This document shows, in pieces, positions 18,583-28,368 of a stretch of 64,000 nt of DNA. The position numbers were made by a program, and so were the translations under genes. How positions within the stretch are numbered: position 1 is the first letter of the stretch; every line of letters starts with the position of its first letter. This DNA comes from Cytophagaceae bacterium (lineage in GTDB: Bacteria > Bacteroidota > Bacteroidia > Cytophagales > Spirosomataceae). The stretch spans positions 39,686 through 103,685 of the forward strand of contig SXXW01000003.1 in the NCBI GenBank assembly GCA_005791165.1, written 5' to 3'. The notes under the pieces are model-generated. The model saw only the letters and a list, made by a program, of their open reading frames with translations, was not told the DNA's origin and ran no database searches.

Positions 18583-19113
18583 ATGAAAAAGAAAAATACC
18601 GAAGTAAATCCGGAAGAGGAAAAAGCTAATACACAGGAAACCGTCGAAAACACCTCATCTGAGTCTGAAAACACGGAAGAAACAACTGAAGTAAAAGATG
18701 AATTATCAGAAATGAAGGAAAAATACCTTCGTTTATATTCAGATTTCGAAAATTTTAGAAAGAGAACAGCCAAGGAAAAAATTGATTTAATACAAAGCGC
18801 TTCGGCTCAATTAATTGTCGAGTTATTGCCTGTCATGGACGACTATGAACGCGCTTTAGCCAATGCACCCCAAGGTGAAATATCAGAGGGTACACAACTG
18901 ATTTTCAATCGATTAAATTCCATTTTATTAGCCAAAGGTTTAAAGGAATTACCTGCTAAAGGTGAAGTTTTTGACGCAGATTTACATGATTGCATTACAC
19001 AGTTTCCAGCGCCAACAGAATCAGAAAAAGGCAAAGTTGTGGAGGTAATTGAAAAAGGATATACATTAAATGAAAAAGTCATTCGCTTTGCTAAAGTGGT
19101 GGTTGGTAACTAA
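18583..19113 (+). CDS. grpE: Nucleotide exchange factor GrpE
   Basis: GrpE is the cytosolic exchange factor that releases ADP from DnaK, completing the Hsp70 cycle. The 176 residues show the family layout: an acidic low-complexity N-terminus (about 1-40), a long helix that forms the dimer coiled coil (EMKEKYLRLYSDFENFRKRT, about 45-75), then the four-helix region and the beta-wing with DLHDCITQFPAP and GYTLNEKVIRFAKVVV at the C-terminus, which contacts DnaK. dnaJ starts 7 bases downstream, so the two co-chaperones form one operon. dnaK is not in the window. A promoter with almost no leader lies directly upstream. Confidence 0.96.
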   Translation: MKKKNTEVNPEEEKANTQETVENTSSESENTEETTEVKDELSEMKEKYLRLYSDFENFRKRTAKEKIDLIQSASAQLIVELLPVMDDYERALANAPQGEISEGTQLIFNRLNSILLAKGLKELPAKGEVFDADLHDCITQFPAPTESEKGKVVEVIEKGYTLNEKVIRFAKVVVGN

Positions 19114-19120
19114 TTAAAAA

Positions 19121-20281
19121 ATGGCTCAAAAAAGAGATTACTACGAAATTCTAGGGGTATCGAAATCGGCATCAGAGGAAGAAATAAAGAAGGCCTATCG
19201 GAAGATGGCCATTAAATACCATCCGGATAAAAATCCTGATAGCAAAGAGTCAGAAGAAAAATTCAAAGAGGCTGCAGAGGCCTATGAGGTATTAAGCAAC
19301 GCACAGAAAAAAGCGCAATATGATCGTTTTGGCCACGCTGGAATGGGTGGCGCTGCAGGTGGAGGATTTGGTGGAGGTGGAATGAATATGGAAGACATCT
19401 TCTCGAATTTTGGAGATATTTTTGGTGATGAGAGCCCGTTTGGCAGTTTTTTCTCTGGAGGCAGAGGTGGTGGAGGTGGTCGTAGACAAAGAAAAGGAAG
19501 CGATTTACGCATAAAATTAAAATTGAATCTGGAAGAAATCGCCAACGGTGTTGAGAAAAAAATCAAGGTAAAAAGGCATGTAGCCTGTAAATCTTGCCAA
19601 GGAAATGGCTCTAAAAATGGAACGGATTTAAAGACCTGTGGAACATGTCAAGGATCAGGTCAGGTTAAAAGAGTCCAACAAACGATGTTAGGACAGATGG
19701 TTACTTCATCCACTTGCCCAACTTGTAGTGGGGAAGGTAAAAGTGTGGGAGCAAAATGTGAGGCTTGTTTTGGAGAAGGTAGAGTTTTAGAAGAAGAAAT
19801 CATCCCTATAAAAATCCCATCAGGAGTTTCCAATGATATGCAACTTTCGATGAGTAGCAAAGGAAATGTACCACCTAGGGGAGGAATTGCAGGGGATTTA
19901 TTAATTGTCATTGAAGAAGAGGAACATGAGTTCCTGCATCGCGATGGCAACAATGTTATTTTTGATTTATATGTGAGCTTCGTTGACGCTGCCTTAGGAA
20001 CCTCCATAGAAGTTCCAACGATCACCGGAAAAGCAAAAATAACGCTGGAAGCTGGAACACAAAGTGGCAAAATATTACGCTTAAAAGGAAAAGGAATAAA
20101 AGAATTGAATGGATATTCGATTGGAGACCAATTGGTTCATGTCAATATTTGGACACCTAAGCAATTGACAAGTGAAGAATCAGAGCTCTTAGAAAAACTC
20201 AGAAATTCGGCAAATTTTGCACCCCAACCAGGTAAGTCCGACAAGGGATTCTTTCACAAAGTGAAGGATATGTTTTCCTAG
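19121..20281 (+). CDS. dnaJ: Chaperone protein DnaJ
   Basis: DnaJ is the Hsp40 co-chaperone that delivers unfolded clients to DnaK and stimulates its ATPase. The J-domain (1-70) has the essential HPD in [18 protein letters not shown] glycine-rich linker (about 75-125) follows, then a zinc-binding region with four CxxCxGxG repeats ([32 protein letters not shown]), and the C-terminal client-binding domains. At 386 residues it is a full-length class A DnaJ. It sits 7 bases after grpE and is followed by a strong terminator, so the operon appears to be grpE-dnaJ only. Confidence 0.97.
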   Translation: MAQKRDYYEILGVSKSASEEEIKKAYRKMAIKYHPDKNPDSKESEEKFKEAAEAYEVLSNAQKKAQYDRFGHAGMGGAAGGGFGGGGMNMEDIFSNFGDIFGDESPFGSFFSGGRGGGGGRRQRKGSDLRIKLKLNLEEIANGVEKKIKVKRHVACKSCQGNGSKNGTDLKTCGTCQGSGQVKRVQQTMLGQMVTSSTCPTCSGEGKSVGAKCEACFGEGRVLEEEIIPIKIPSGVSNDMQLSMSSKGNVPPRGGIAGDLLIVIEEEEHEFLHRDGNNVIFDLYVSFVDAALGTSIEVPTITGKAKITLEAGTQSGKILRLKGKGIKELNGYSIGDQLVHVNIWTPKQLTSEESELLEKLRNSANFAPQPGKSDKGFFHKVKDMFS

Positions 20282-20341
20282 TTTATTGATTTAAAAAAGA
20301 GGATTTATAATTCTGAAGTCAATCCATTTAATTTCATTATA

Positions 20342-20376
20342 AATAAAGGACTCGCTTTACTCGTGAGTCCTTTATT
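20342..20376 (+). terminator. Rho-independent terminator after dnaJ
   Basis: A perfect 12-bp stem, AATAAAGGACTC (20342-20353) with GAGTCCTTTATT (20365-20376), has an 11-base loop and is followed by GTTTCT. It lies 60 bases after the dnaJ stop and just before the next gene. Confidence 0.85.
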
Positions 20377-20408
20377 GTTTCTGTATGAAGTTTTCCTTAA
20401 TTAATTCT

Positions 20409-21983
20409 ATGAAAAAAAATATAACCCAACATGTAAGTTCTGCTAGAAGTATAGCTAAACTATTTATGATTCTCAGTATTTTTTCCGTTCATATTTTATC
20501 TGCACAAACGATTGTAGAAAAAATAGTTCAGGAGGAAAACAACAACTCCCAACTGCAAATAATGGCTCACGAGTTATTAGATGGAATAGGTCCAAGGCTT
20601 ATTGGTACTCCACAAATGAAAAAAGCGAATGACTGGGCGGTGGAAAAATATACTAGTTGGGGCATCACCGCCCGTAACGAGCAATTTGGCGAATGGAAGG
20701 GTTGGGAACGAGGTATCACACATATCGATATGCTTTCTCCTAGAGTTAAAAGTTTAGAGGGTACTCAATTAGCTTGGAGCCCATCAACGAAAGGGAAATC
20801 AATTAAAGCTGGAATCGTTATCATTCCAGATGTTCTGGATTCTACGGCATTTGCCAACTGGCTACCCAACGCAAAGGGTAAGTTTGTGATGATTTCAATG
20901 AACCAACCTACCGGAAGACCGGATGATAATTGGCTACAATTTGCAACCAAAGCATCCTTTGAAAAATTAAAAAAAGAACGCGACGAACAAACAGATGCTT
21001 GGCGTAGGCGAATCAGTAAAACAGGATATTCCAGCAGAATGCTTCCCATTATTTTAGAAAGAGCGGGAGCGAAAGGTATTTTGACGAATAACTGGTCGAG
21101 TGGTTTTGGCGTTGATAAAATTTTCAGTGCCTATACGTCAAAAATTCCTACCGTCGATATTGCATTGGAAGATTATGGAACCTTGTATCGCTTGGTTGAA
21201 TCTGGCGATAATCCCATCATTAGTATTCAAACAGGTTCAAAAGATTTAGGTATCGTTCCTTCATTCAATACAATTGCCGAAATAAAGGGTTCAGAAAAAC
21301 CGGATGAATATGTCATGTTATCTGCCCATTTTGATTCTTGGGATGGTGGCCAAGGTGCCACGGATAATGGGACCGGAACATTGACTATGATGGAAGCCAT
21401 GCGCATTTTGAAATTGGTTTATCCAAATCCTAAACGCACCATTTTAGTGGGGCATTGGGGAAGCGAAGAACAAGGATTGAATGGTTCCAGGGCGTTTGTG
21501 GAGGATCACCCAGAAATTGTCAGTAAACTGCAAGCCTTATTTAATCAGGATAATGGAACAGGAAGAATAGCAAATATTTCAGGACAAGGTTATCAGCATG
21601 CAGGTAAATTTATTTCTCGCTGGTTGGCTGCTGTCCCTAGCATTATCAAAGATTCCATCAAAACAAACTTTCCAGGCACTCCGGGTGGCGGTGGCAGCGA
21701 CTTCGCCTCTTTTGTGGCTGTTGGCGCACCAGGCTTTTCATTAAGCTCTTTAAGCTGGTCTTATTCTAATTATACCTGGCATACGAATCGAGATACCTAT
21801 GATAAAATCATCTTTGACGATTTGCGAAGTAATGCCATTGTAACGGCCATCATGGTATACATGGCTTGCGAAGACCCAGAAACCTTGCCAAGAGACAAAG
21901 CAAATTCAAGTTCTGGCAAACCGATTCCTTGGCCTATTCAAGTCAAATCACTTCGAAAAGGCCCAGTGGTACCCAAGAAATAA
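20409..21983 (+). CDS. Secreted M28-family zinc metallopeptidase
   Basis: This exported aminopeptidase-like hydrolase belongs to the M28 family. The signal peptide is MKKNITQHVSSARSIAKLF followed by a hydrophobic core ending at ILSAQ. I choose ATG 20409 (524 residues) over ATG 20385, which lies only 8 bases after the dnaJ terminator stem and would weaken the signal peptide. A PA-like insert lies at about 120-290. The M28 core contains the zinc ligands in SAHFDSWDGGQGATDNGTG (His, Asp), the catalytic and metal glutamates in WGSEEQGLNGSRAF, and the last histidine in YTWHTNRDTYDKI. No type IX sorting domain is visible at the C-terminus, so it is probably periplasmic or released by another route. 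It likely scavenges peptides. Confidence 0.92.
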   Translation: MKKNITQHVSSARSIAKLFMILSIFSVHILSAQTIVEKIVQEENNNSQLQIMAHELLDGIGPRLIGTPQMKKANDWAVEKYTSWGITARNEQFGEWKGWERGITHIDMLSPRVKSLEGTQLAWSPSTKGKSIKAGIVIIPDVLDSTAFANWLPNAKGKFVMISMNQPTGRPDDNWLQFATKASFEKLKKERDEQTDAWRRRISKTGYSSRMLPIILERAGAKGILTNNWSSGFGVDKIFSAYTSKIPTVDIALEDYGTLYRLVESGDNPIISIQTGSKDLGIVPSFNTIAEIKGSEKPDEYVMLSAHFDSWDGGQGATDNGTGTLTMMEAMRILKLVYPNPKRTILVGHWGSEEQGLNGSRAFVEDHPEIVSKLQALFNQDNGTGRIANISGQGYQHAGKFISRWLAAVPSIIKDSIKTNFPGTPGGGGSDFASFVAVGAPGFSLSSLSWSYSNYTWHTNRDTYDKIIFDDLRSNAIVTAIMVYMACEDPETLPRDKANSSSGKPIPWPIQVKSLRKGPVVPKK

Positions 21984-22026
21984 ATTAATGTATTACTTAA
22001 AATTGGAGTTTATTGCTTCATATAAA

Positions 22027-22057
22027 AAGACTCAAAATCTAATAAATTTTGGGTCTT
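22027..22057. terminator. Bidirectional terminator between M28 peptidase and GT117 genes
   Basis: AAGACTCAAAAT (22027-22038) pairs with ATTTTGGGTCTT (22046-22057) except for one T-G wobble, around a 7-base loop. It sits midway in the 110-base gap of a convergent gene pair. Confidence 0.65.
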
Positions 22058-22093
22058 CTTATAATCAAACAATATATCAAAGAACAAGATCTA

Positions 22094-25066
22094 TTACTGC
22101 ATCTTACTCATTTGAAAATTAAATATACCTTCTAATTCCTTGTATTTGGCAGGAGACATTTTTGATTCTTTTAAAGAAGATACAATTATATTCATCTCAT
22201 AAGCAGCAATTTGAATATTACGCTCATTTGAACGAACACCCGCCGCTAAATAATAATCTAAGGATTTTGCATTCCGTTTGACCATCGTATTCGCTATTTC
22301 TAAAGCTTTGTTCTCCTCTCCTATCGACAAGTATAAACCTACCATGCTAGCAGAAAATTGATCATAAGGGATCACTTTGTCTGGCATCACAAAATTCAAA
22401 TGATTCAACACTTTTTTCGCTAATGGAATATTGCCCTCGCGAATCAATTGGTCTGCTAATCGGAATGTGCCTAAACGAAGCGTCACACTCGGTATTCCCA
22501 TGTAAAAGTCTCCATGGTAATAAATACTTGGATCATTTAATCCTCTCCAATACATCTTATTCAACATATTGTCCGCCATGATTTTGGTGTTAACAAAACC
22601 ATCTTTGGCTCCTGATATTTTAAATGGCATTAATCGATACGCATAACCCTCCAATTGCATGCTCTCTTTTAATCCTAAATACTGATCATTAGGCAAAGTA
22701 GCCGCAAAATAAATAGGGCGTTTCCAACCAGCTACCGCGTTGTTCGATATAATTTCCAATTGGACCAACTCGCCCTTAAAAATATTTTTTGCCGGCAATC
22801 TCCAACCCAATCGGTCTGATACAAATGGAAGAAAAGCCTTAGGGAACCAATTCGATTTAGCCAATTCAGCTACATTAACAGGCACAGACAACGAATCGGA
22901 AGGGAAAGTATTTATTGTTTCTCCACTTTGAGTTTGTGCCTGAATGCGTGCATCATCTTTATGTAACAATTCCAAATAATCAGGAAGCGACATCTCTGAA
23001 ATATTAGGATTTTCATTGTACATAATTTGATCATTAACTCCTTCTAAAAATTGATCTTTGGTCAATTTAATCGGTAGGGCTTCTGACTCATAAGTCTTCC
23101 GTTTCATTTGGTCTACATACCAATCCGTGCCTAACAAGGATAAATTACACACGCGAACATCCGTCCTAAAGCCTTCTACTTCTTGAACATACCAAAGTGG
23201 GAAAGTGTCATTATCACCGCCCGTAAATAAAATAGCATTGGGTGCACAAGAGTTCAATAGATTTTTAGCAAAATCTATTTGATGATATCGCCTACTACGA
23301 TCATGATCATCCCAGTTTTGTTGGGCCATAATCATAGGCGCAGACAAACTAAGAATGGCTAATAAAGACCAACGAAGCTGAGGGGATTTGATGATTTTTG
23401 TGAGCCACTCGGCCAACTGCATCACACCTAATCCTGCCCAAATAGCCAAAAAGTAGAATGAACCCACGTAAATGTAATCTCGCTCTCGAGGCTCAACCGG
23501 TGGAGAATTTAAATAAACGACTAAGGCAATTCCGGTCAACACAAACATCATAATGGTGACTAAAAAGTCTTTTTCATCCTTGCGATACAACAGGTAAAAA
23601 CCTAACAAAACCAAAATGATGGGCAAGTAATAATAATTATTTCGAGCCTTATTCTCTTTCATGAGATCAGGTAAATTGGACGTATCCTGAAACGCATTAA
23701 TGGCCCAAGCGTCTTGTGCATCACTTTCTCGACCTACAAAATTCCAAAGCAAATAACGCATATACATATGACCCATTTGATGGCTAAACATAAACCTTAG
23801 GTTATCCCCAAAACTAGGTTTTTGACCCGCTGGAATTCCTAGCATATCTTGGTATAACTGAACATGCTGACCAGAATTACTCCATACACGCGGCAAAAGC
23901 ATTTGTTGGTCTTTCTGATATACATATTCTGGCTTATTCGTATACACCACATATTTACCATCCTTCATCTTATAAACCGGCTCTCCCTGTTTAAATTCTT
24001 CAATTTGAGCCGTGTAAATAGGACCATATAATAAGGAACGTGAACCGTATTGCTCTCTTTTTAAATATTTCAAAAAGTTCAAAATGTTACTTGGATCATT
24101 CTCATTAATCGGCGGATTATACCCAGAACGTACTAAGGCAACCGTATACGTTGAGTATCCAATCAAAAGAAACACCAACGAAAACAAAGCAACATTAAGC
24201 ACCACATTTTGTTTCTTATATGAGTAACGTATTCCAAAAACAATGGCCAGGATCAATAAAACCAAGAAAAACAAAGCGCCACTTCCATAGGAGAATCCTA
24301 ATGAATTAACAAATTGCAATTCAAACCAAAAAGCTAATGAAGGTAGACCTGGTATTACACCTGAATTGACAATGCCTAAAATTAAAAGGCCAATCAGCAT
24401 GGCAATAAAACCTCCTTTATAAGTGGGTTTCGCTTCTTTTTTGAAATAATACAAAATGGCTAATGCAGGTAAAGTAACTAAGTTCAATAAGTGAACCCCG
24501 ATCGAAAGACCCACCAAATAAGCGATGAAAAGAATCCAACGATTGGCTTCTGCTTCATCTTCCACGAGTTCCCACTTAAATGCAGCCCAAACAACGATGG
24601 CTGTAAAAAAAGAGGACATCGCATAAACTTCAGCTTCCACAGCAGAGAACCAAAAACTATCTGAAAAAGTATACACTAAAGCGCCAATAAATCCGGATAA
24701 CAAGAGTATTATGCTTTCGGGCTTAGTTAATGAATCAAAGGTTTTGTTTAAAACTTTACGCCCGATAAGAACAATGGTCCAATGCAAAAACAAAATCGTC
24801 AGGGCACTTGACACCACAGACATCATGTTCACCCAAAAAGCTACTCGGCTTACGTCACCTAGGGCCAACAAGGAAAACATGCGACCAATTAATAAAAAAA
24901 GTGGAGCACCCGGAGGATGGGGAACTTGTAATTTATAGGCACAAGCAATAAACTCGCCGCAATCCCAAAAGGATGCTGTAGGTTCAACAGTCAGTGTATA
25001 CGTGACCAAGGCAATTAGAAAAACAAGCCAACCCGTTAGGTTATTAATTCGGTGAAAATTCAGCAT
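22094..25066 (-). CDS. DUF2723 (GT117/TMEM260-like) polytopic glycosyltransferase
   Basis: This is a 990-residue inner-membrane protein of the DUF2723 family. The N-terminal half has roughly a dozen hydrophobic helices. The family hallmark near the N-terminus is VEPTASFWDCGEFIACAYKL, directly followed by VPHPPGAPLFLLIGRMF; the acidic residues there sit where GT-C enzymes keep their catalytic base. The C-terminal part (about 600-990) is soluble, with TPR-like helices at the end. The human homologue TMEM260 is a protein O-mannosyltransferase, and bacterial members are placed in GT117, so transfer of a sugar from a lipid donor to exported proteins is a reasonable inference. The acceptor is unknown. 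It stands alone between convergent terminator DNA and pheS. Confidence 0.88.
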   Translation of the reverse strand: MLNFHRINNLTGWLVFLIALVTYTLTVEPTASFWDCGEFIACAYKLQVPHPPGAPLFLLIGRMFSLLALGDVSRVAFWVNMMSVVSSALTILFLHWTIVLIGRKVLNKTFDSLTKPESIILLLSGFIGALVYTFSDSFWFSAVEAEVYAMSSFFTAIVVWAAFKWELVEDEAEANRWILFIAYLVGLSIGVHLLNLVTLPALAILYYFKKEAKPTYKGGFIAMLIGLLILGIVNSGVIPGLPSLAFWFELQFVNSLGFSYGSGALFFLVLLILAIVFGIRYSYKKQNVVLNVALFSLVFLLIGYSTYTVALVRSGYNPPINENDPSNILNFLKYLKREQYGSRSLLYGPIYTAQIEEFKQGEPVYKMKDGKYVVYTNKPEYVYQKDQQMLLPRVWSNSGQHVQLYQDMLGIPAGQKPSFGDNLRFMFSHQMGHMYMRYLLWNFVGRESDAQDAWAINAFQDTSNLPDLMKENKARNNYYYLPIILVLLGFYLLYRKDEKDFLVTIMMFVLTGIALVVYLNSPPVEPRERDYIYVGSFYFLAIWAGLGVMQLAEWLTKIIKSPQLRWSLLAILSLSAPMIMAQQNWDDHDRSRRYHQIDFAKNLLNSCAPNAILFTGGDNDTFPLWYVQEVEGFRTDVRVCNLSLLGTDWYVDQMKRKTYESEALPIKLTKDQFLEGVNDQIMYNENPNISEMSLPDYLELLHKDDARIQAQTQSGETINTFPSDSLSVPVNVAELAKSNWFPKAFLPFVSDRLGWRLPAKNIFKGELVQLEIISNNAVAGWKRPIYFAATLPNDQYLGLKESMQLEGYAYRLMPFKISGAKDGFVNTKIMADNMLNKMYWRGLNDPSIYYHGDFYMGIPSVTLRLGTFRLADQLIREGNIPLAKKVLNHLNFVMPDKVIPYDQFSASMVGLYLSIGEENKALEIANTMVKRNAKSLDYYLAAGVRSNERNIQIAAYEMNIIVSSLKESKMSPAKYKELEGIFNFQMSKMQ

Positions 25067-25146
25067 AAATCGAAATTTAAATCAAAATTAGACATTTTGC
25101 CTTTTAGTTTTCCGGCAAAAAAAGTTAAAAAAGGTTAATATCATTT

Positions 25147-26172
25147 CTAAGAAAATTGCTTTAAAAACCGAACATCATTTTCGGTAAATAAGCGTAAATC
25201 TTTAATTTGATATTTAAGCATGGTAATTCGTTCAATGCCCATTCCAAACGCAAAACCATTATATTTAGTAGAATCAATGCCTACATTTTCCAAGACATTG
25301 GGGTCGACCATTCCGGCTCCGGCAATTTCTACCCATCCAGCTTGTTTGCACACATTACATCCTTCGCCTTTACAAAGCAAACAAGTAATGTCCATTTCTG
25401 CGCTGGGTTCAGTAAAAGGAAAATAAGACGGGCGAAAACGAACTTTTGTATCTTTCCCAAACATCTCTTTTGCAAAATGGTATAATGTATCTTTTAAGTC
25501 TTTAAAACTTACATTTTCATCTACATACAAGCCTTCCACTTGATGAAACAAACAATGAGCTCTAGCAGAAATAGCTTCATTTCTAAACACTCTACCCGGC
25601 ATTACTGAACGAATAGGTGGTTTTTGATGCTGCATTAACCGAATTTGAACATTGGATGTATGTGTCCTTAATAACACATCGTCTTGAATTTCACCTGCAC
25701 CCTTTTCAATAAAGAAAGTGTCTTGCATTTCCCTTGCTGGGTGATTGGCGGGAAAATTCAATGCCGTAAAATTATAAAAGTCGGTTTCAATCTCAGGTCC
25801 ATCAGAAACCGAAAAACCCATTCGATTAAATATTTCTAAAATTCTAGCCCTAACCATCGTCAAAGGGTGCAAACTTCCCTGTGAAATAGGATCTGAAATT
25901 GTTAAATCATCGGGCGATTTTACATCAGCTTGGGTATTGGAGAAATTCTCTTGAGCCTCAGCAAATTTAGATTCTGCTAAATTTTTTAGGCCATTAAGCG
26001 ATTGGCCAACGTCCCTCCTTGTTTCAGCCGGTACCGTTTTTAATTGGTCAAAAAGAGAAGCTAAACGACCTTTTCTACCTACGAATTCAATCCTAAAATT
26101 ATCCAACTCCGATTCATTCGAAATAATGAAAGCATTAATTTCATCTTGAATCTTTTTTATTTCCTCTTGCAT
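25147..26172 (-). CDS. pheS: Phenylalanine--tRNA ligase alpha subunit
   Basis: PheS is the catalytic subunit of the heterotetrameric phenylalanyl-tRNA synthetase. An N-terminal coiled coil (about 1-85) binds tRNA, and the class II catalytic core follows, with AREMQDTFFIE, motif 2 around VFRNEAISARAHCLFHQVEG, and motif 3 in GFAFGMGIERITMLKYQIKDLR. I place the start at ATG 26172 (341 residues), because the longer reading begins with TTG at 26184 and adds only four residues. A CxxC-x4-CxxC-like segment (CLLCKGEGCNVC) lies in the core; it is seen in many bacterial PheS and may bind zinc. pheT is not adjacent, which is usual in this phylum. The outer-membrane barrel gene lies 21 bases upstream on the same strand. 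Confidence 0.96.
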   Translation of the reverse strand: MQEEIKKIQDEINAFIISNESELDNFRIEFVGRKGRLASLFDQLKTVPAETRRDVGQSLNGLKNLAESKFAEAQENFSNTQADVKSPDDLTISDPISQGSLHPLTMVRARILEIFNRMGFSVSDGPEIETDFYNFTALNFPANHPAREMQDTFFIEKGAGEIQDDVLLRTHTSNVQIRLMQHQKPPIRSVMPGRVFRNEAISARAHCLFHQVEGLYVDENVSFKDLKDTLYHFAKEMFGKDTKVRFRPSYFPFTEPSAEMDITCLLCKGEGCNVCKQAGWVEIAGAGMVDPNVLENVGIDSTKYNGFAFGMGIERITMLKYQIKDLRLFTENDVRFLKQFS

Positions 26173-26193
26173 CGTTAATGTCAAAATGTTAAT

Positions 26194-26883
26194 CTAAAAT
26201 ATTTTATACCCCAAAGTAACCTGATACAGGTTTAATTTAGGCGAAAAAGTTATTCCTGTAGGAATGGGTAAGGTTTTAGTTAGTTGGCTTAAATTACCTT
26301 CATAACGAACATCTAAGGTGAAACCTAATAAGTCGATACCGCCCCCTACTTGATAAGAGAATGAAGTTTTAGCTGCTATCTCAGCCGTCGATCCAGTAAA
26401 CTTTGTCGTGACAAGATTAATTAAATCATTTAATTCTGTATCCGTTTTTAGGGTATATGATGCCACTGGACCCGCCATAACATGAAAGATTTTCCAACGT
26501 AAACCCAATAAAACAGGAACATCAATATTCGTAAATGTAAATTGTTTCGTTTGACTTAAACCCGGAACATAAATTGAACCACCTTTGGTTGAAACTAAAA
26601 CCTCGGGCTCTATAAATATTTTTCTACCTAATCGGGCATAAATACCACCGACGTAACTTTGCTTGGTATCCAAACTAGCTTGTAATTGATCTTTAATGAC
26701 AGCGCCATTCAAGGTAACCAATCCATCCGTTTCAAGTCTAGCTAGATTAACACCCCCTTTGATCCCAATTCGGAAAAAATTACCCGTAGCCATTTTGGCT
26801 GGCATAAGAAATTGAGCCTTTACTGATGTAGTCAAAATCAGAAGCCCAGAGAATATAAGAGTGCAAAGGCTATTAAAATGCAT
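26194..26883 (-). CDS. Outer-membrane beta-barrel protein (PorT/porin-like)
   Basis: This is a small outer-membrane barrel of about 229 residues. It has a signal peptide (MHFNSLCTLIFSGLLILTTS up to VKAQ), then alternating amphipathic strands. FRIGIKGGVNLARLETDG is the usual first-strand pattern of the Bacteroidota PorT-like/OmpW-like barrels, and the chain ends in YQVTLGYKIF with a terminal phenylalanine, as expected for BAM substrates. I use ATG 26883; a TTG at 26904 would add seven residues before the signal peptide. It is followed by pheS at 21 bases, which probably reflects gene packing, not shared function. The specific role is unknown. Confidence 0.8.
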   Translation of the reverse strand: MHFNSLCTLIFSGLLILTTSVKAQFLMPAKMATGNFFRIGIKGGVNLARLETDGLVTLNGAVIKDQLQASLDTKQSYVGGIYARLGRKIFIEPEVLVSTKGGSIYVPGLSQTKQFTFTNIDVPVLLGLRWKIFHVMAGPVASYTLKTDTELNDLINLVTTKFTGSTAEIAAKTSFSYQVGGGIDLLGFTLDVRYEGNLSQLTKTLPIPTGITFSPKLNLYQVTLGYKIF

Positions 26884-26988
26884 ATAATAAATTAGAAAAG
26901 TCAATTAGCTTGTAAAATTATCCTTTTTCAACCGAAAAAAAAGAAAAAACCAAATCAAAGCGTAATTTTGAATTATAAAAAATAAAAC

Positions 26989-28368
26989 GTGGCTAAAGCT
27001 AAAACTTCCTTCTTTTGTCAATCTTGTGGACATTCAACTCCTAAGTGGCTTGGAAAATGTCCATCATGTGAAGAATGGAATACTTTTGTTGAGGAATTGA
27101 TCGAAACAAATACGCATCCAGCTGAAGTTTGGAAGGATAAGTCTAGAACTAAATCTCAGGTAAAACCTAAACTGTTAGCCGATGTAACATTTGAAAACAC
27201 CCCCAAATTAATTTGTTCAGATCCCGAATTTAACCGAGTATTAGGTGGTGGAATTGTACCGGGTAGCTTAGTGCTCATTGGCGGCGAACCTGGGATTGGT
27301 AAATCTACGTTATTACTCCAGGTTGCGCTATCCTTACAGGGTCCCAAAGTTTTGTATGTCACAGGGGAAGAGTCGGAGCAACAAATAAAATTACGCGCGG
27401 ACCGATTAAGCACTAAACCTGCTAATCTATATATTTTAACGGAGACCAATACGCAGCAAATTTTTAAGCATTTAATTGAATTAGAGCCTGATTTAATCAT
27501 TATTGATTCCATACAGACTTTATATTCCGACCAAATTGAATCAGGTCCGGGCAGTGTATCCCAAATCAGAGAGTGCGCCTTAGAGCTGATGCGCTTTGCA
27601 AAAGAAAGCGCCACACCTATATTTTTAGTTGGCCACATCACCAAAGAAGGCTCCATCGCCGGCCCTAAAGTTTTAGAACATTTAGTGGACACCGTTTTGC
27701 AATTTGAGGGGGACCGACATTTAATTTACCGCATACTAAGAACCACCAAAAACAGGTTTGGGAGTACATCCGAATTAGGAATTTATGAGATGCTAGGTTC
27801 TGGATTAAGACCGGTGACCAATCCATCGGAAATTTTACTATCTCAGCGTGATGAGGCATCCTCCGGAATCGCCATTGGTACACTTTTAGAGGGAAACAGA
27901 CCCTTGTTAGTTGAAATTCAATCATTAGTTACAACGTCTAACTATGGAATGGCTCAACGCACTGCAACAGGTTATGATTCCAAACGCCTCAATATGTTGC
28001 TTGCCGTTTTAGAAAAAAGAGGTGGGTATAAGTTAGGAACCCAAGATGTATTTGTCAATATTACAGGAGGAATTCGGGTAGATGACCCTGCTTTAGACCT
28101 TGCCACATGCCTATCGATGGTCTCTTCTTATGAAGATAAAATCATCGATTCTTCCATTTGTTTTGCCGCTGAGGTGGGTTTGGGTGGAGAATTAAGGTCA
28201 GTGACGCGCATAGACCAACGAATCGCCGAGGCAGAAAAGTTAGGATTCAAGCAAATATGGATTTCAAAATACAACCTTAAGGGCTTGAATTATAAGCCTA
28301 AAGACATTAAAATTCAAACGGCAGCAACCTTATTAGATGTCATTATGAACATTTGGCGTCAAAAATAG
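26989..28368 (+). CDS. radA: DNA repair protein RadA (Sms)
   Basis: RadA is a RecA-like DnaB-type helicase that helps process recombination intermediates. The N-terminal C4 zinc finger is CQSCGHSTPKWLGKCPSCEE. The ATPase core has Walker A GGEPGIGKSTLLLQ and Walker B LIIIDSIQTLYSD, followed by the RadA-specific KNRFG motif in TTKNRFGSTSELGIYEM and a Lon-like C-terminal domain (about 290-459). The start is GTG at 26989; the next residues AKAKTSFFCQ are conserved in position. TAATTTTG at 26963-26970 resembles a -7 promoter box, without a visible -33 box. The 3' end overlaps convergent truA by 26 bases. Confidence 0.97.
   Translation: MAKAKTSFFCQSCGHSTPKWLGKCPSCEEWNTFVEELIETNTHPAEVWKDKSRTKSQVKPKLLADVTFENTPKLICSDPEFNRVLGGGIVPGSLVLIGGEPGIGKSTLLLQVALSLQGPKVLYVTGEESEQQIKLRADRLSTKPANLYILTETNTQQIFKHLIELEPDLIIIDSIQTLYSDQIESGPGSVSQIRECALELMRFAKESATPIFLVGHITKEGSIAGPKVLEHLVDTVLQFEGDRHLIYRILRTTKNRFGSTSELGIYEMLGSGLRPVTNPSEILLSQRDEASSGIAIGTLLEGNRPLLVEIQSLVTTSNYGMAQRTATGYDSKRLNMLLAVLEKRGGYKLGTQDVFVNITGGIRVDDPALDLATCLSMVSSYEDKIIDSSICFAAEVGLGGELRSVTRIDQRIAEAEKLGFKQIWISKYNLKGLNYKPKDIKIQTAATLLDVIMNIWRQK

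Noticed and set aside
19282..19566. Antisense proline-rich open frame
   Set aside because: It is the complement of the glycine-rich linker and J-domain part of dnaJ; the composition follows from the sense codons.
20409..21983. Type IX secretion cargo (M28 peptidase)
   Set aside because: The C-terminus is short and basic (GPVVPKK) and has no C-terminal sorting domain.
25207..25485. Plus-strand open frames opposite pheS
   Set aside because: They are shadows of the conserved pheS catalytic core and do not resemble any family.
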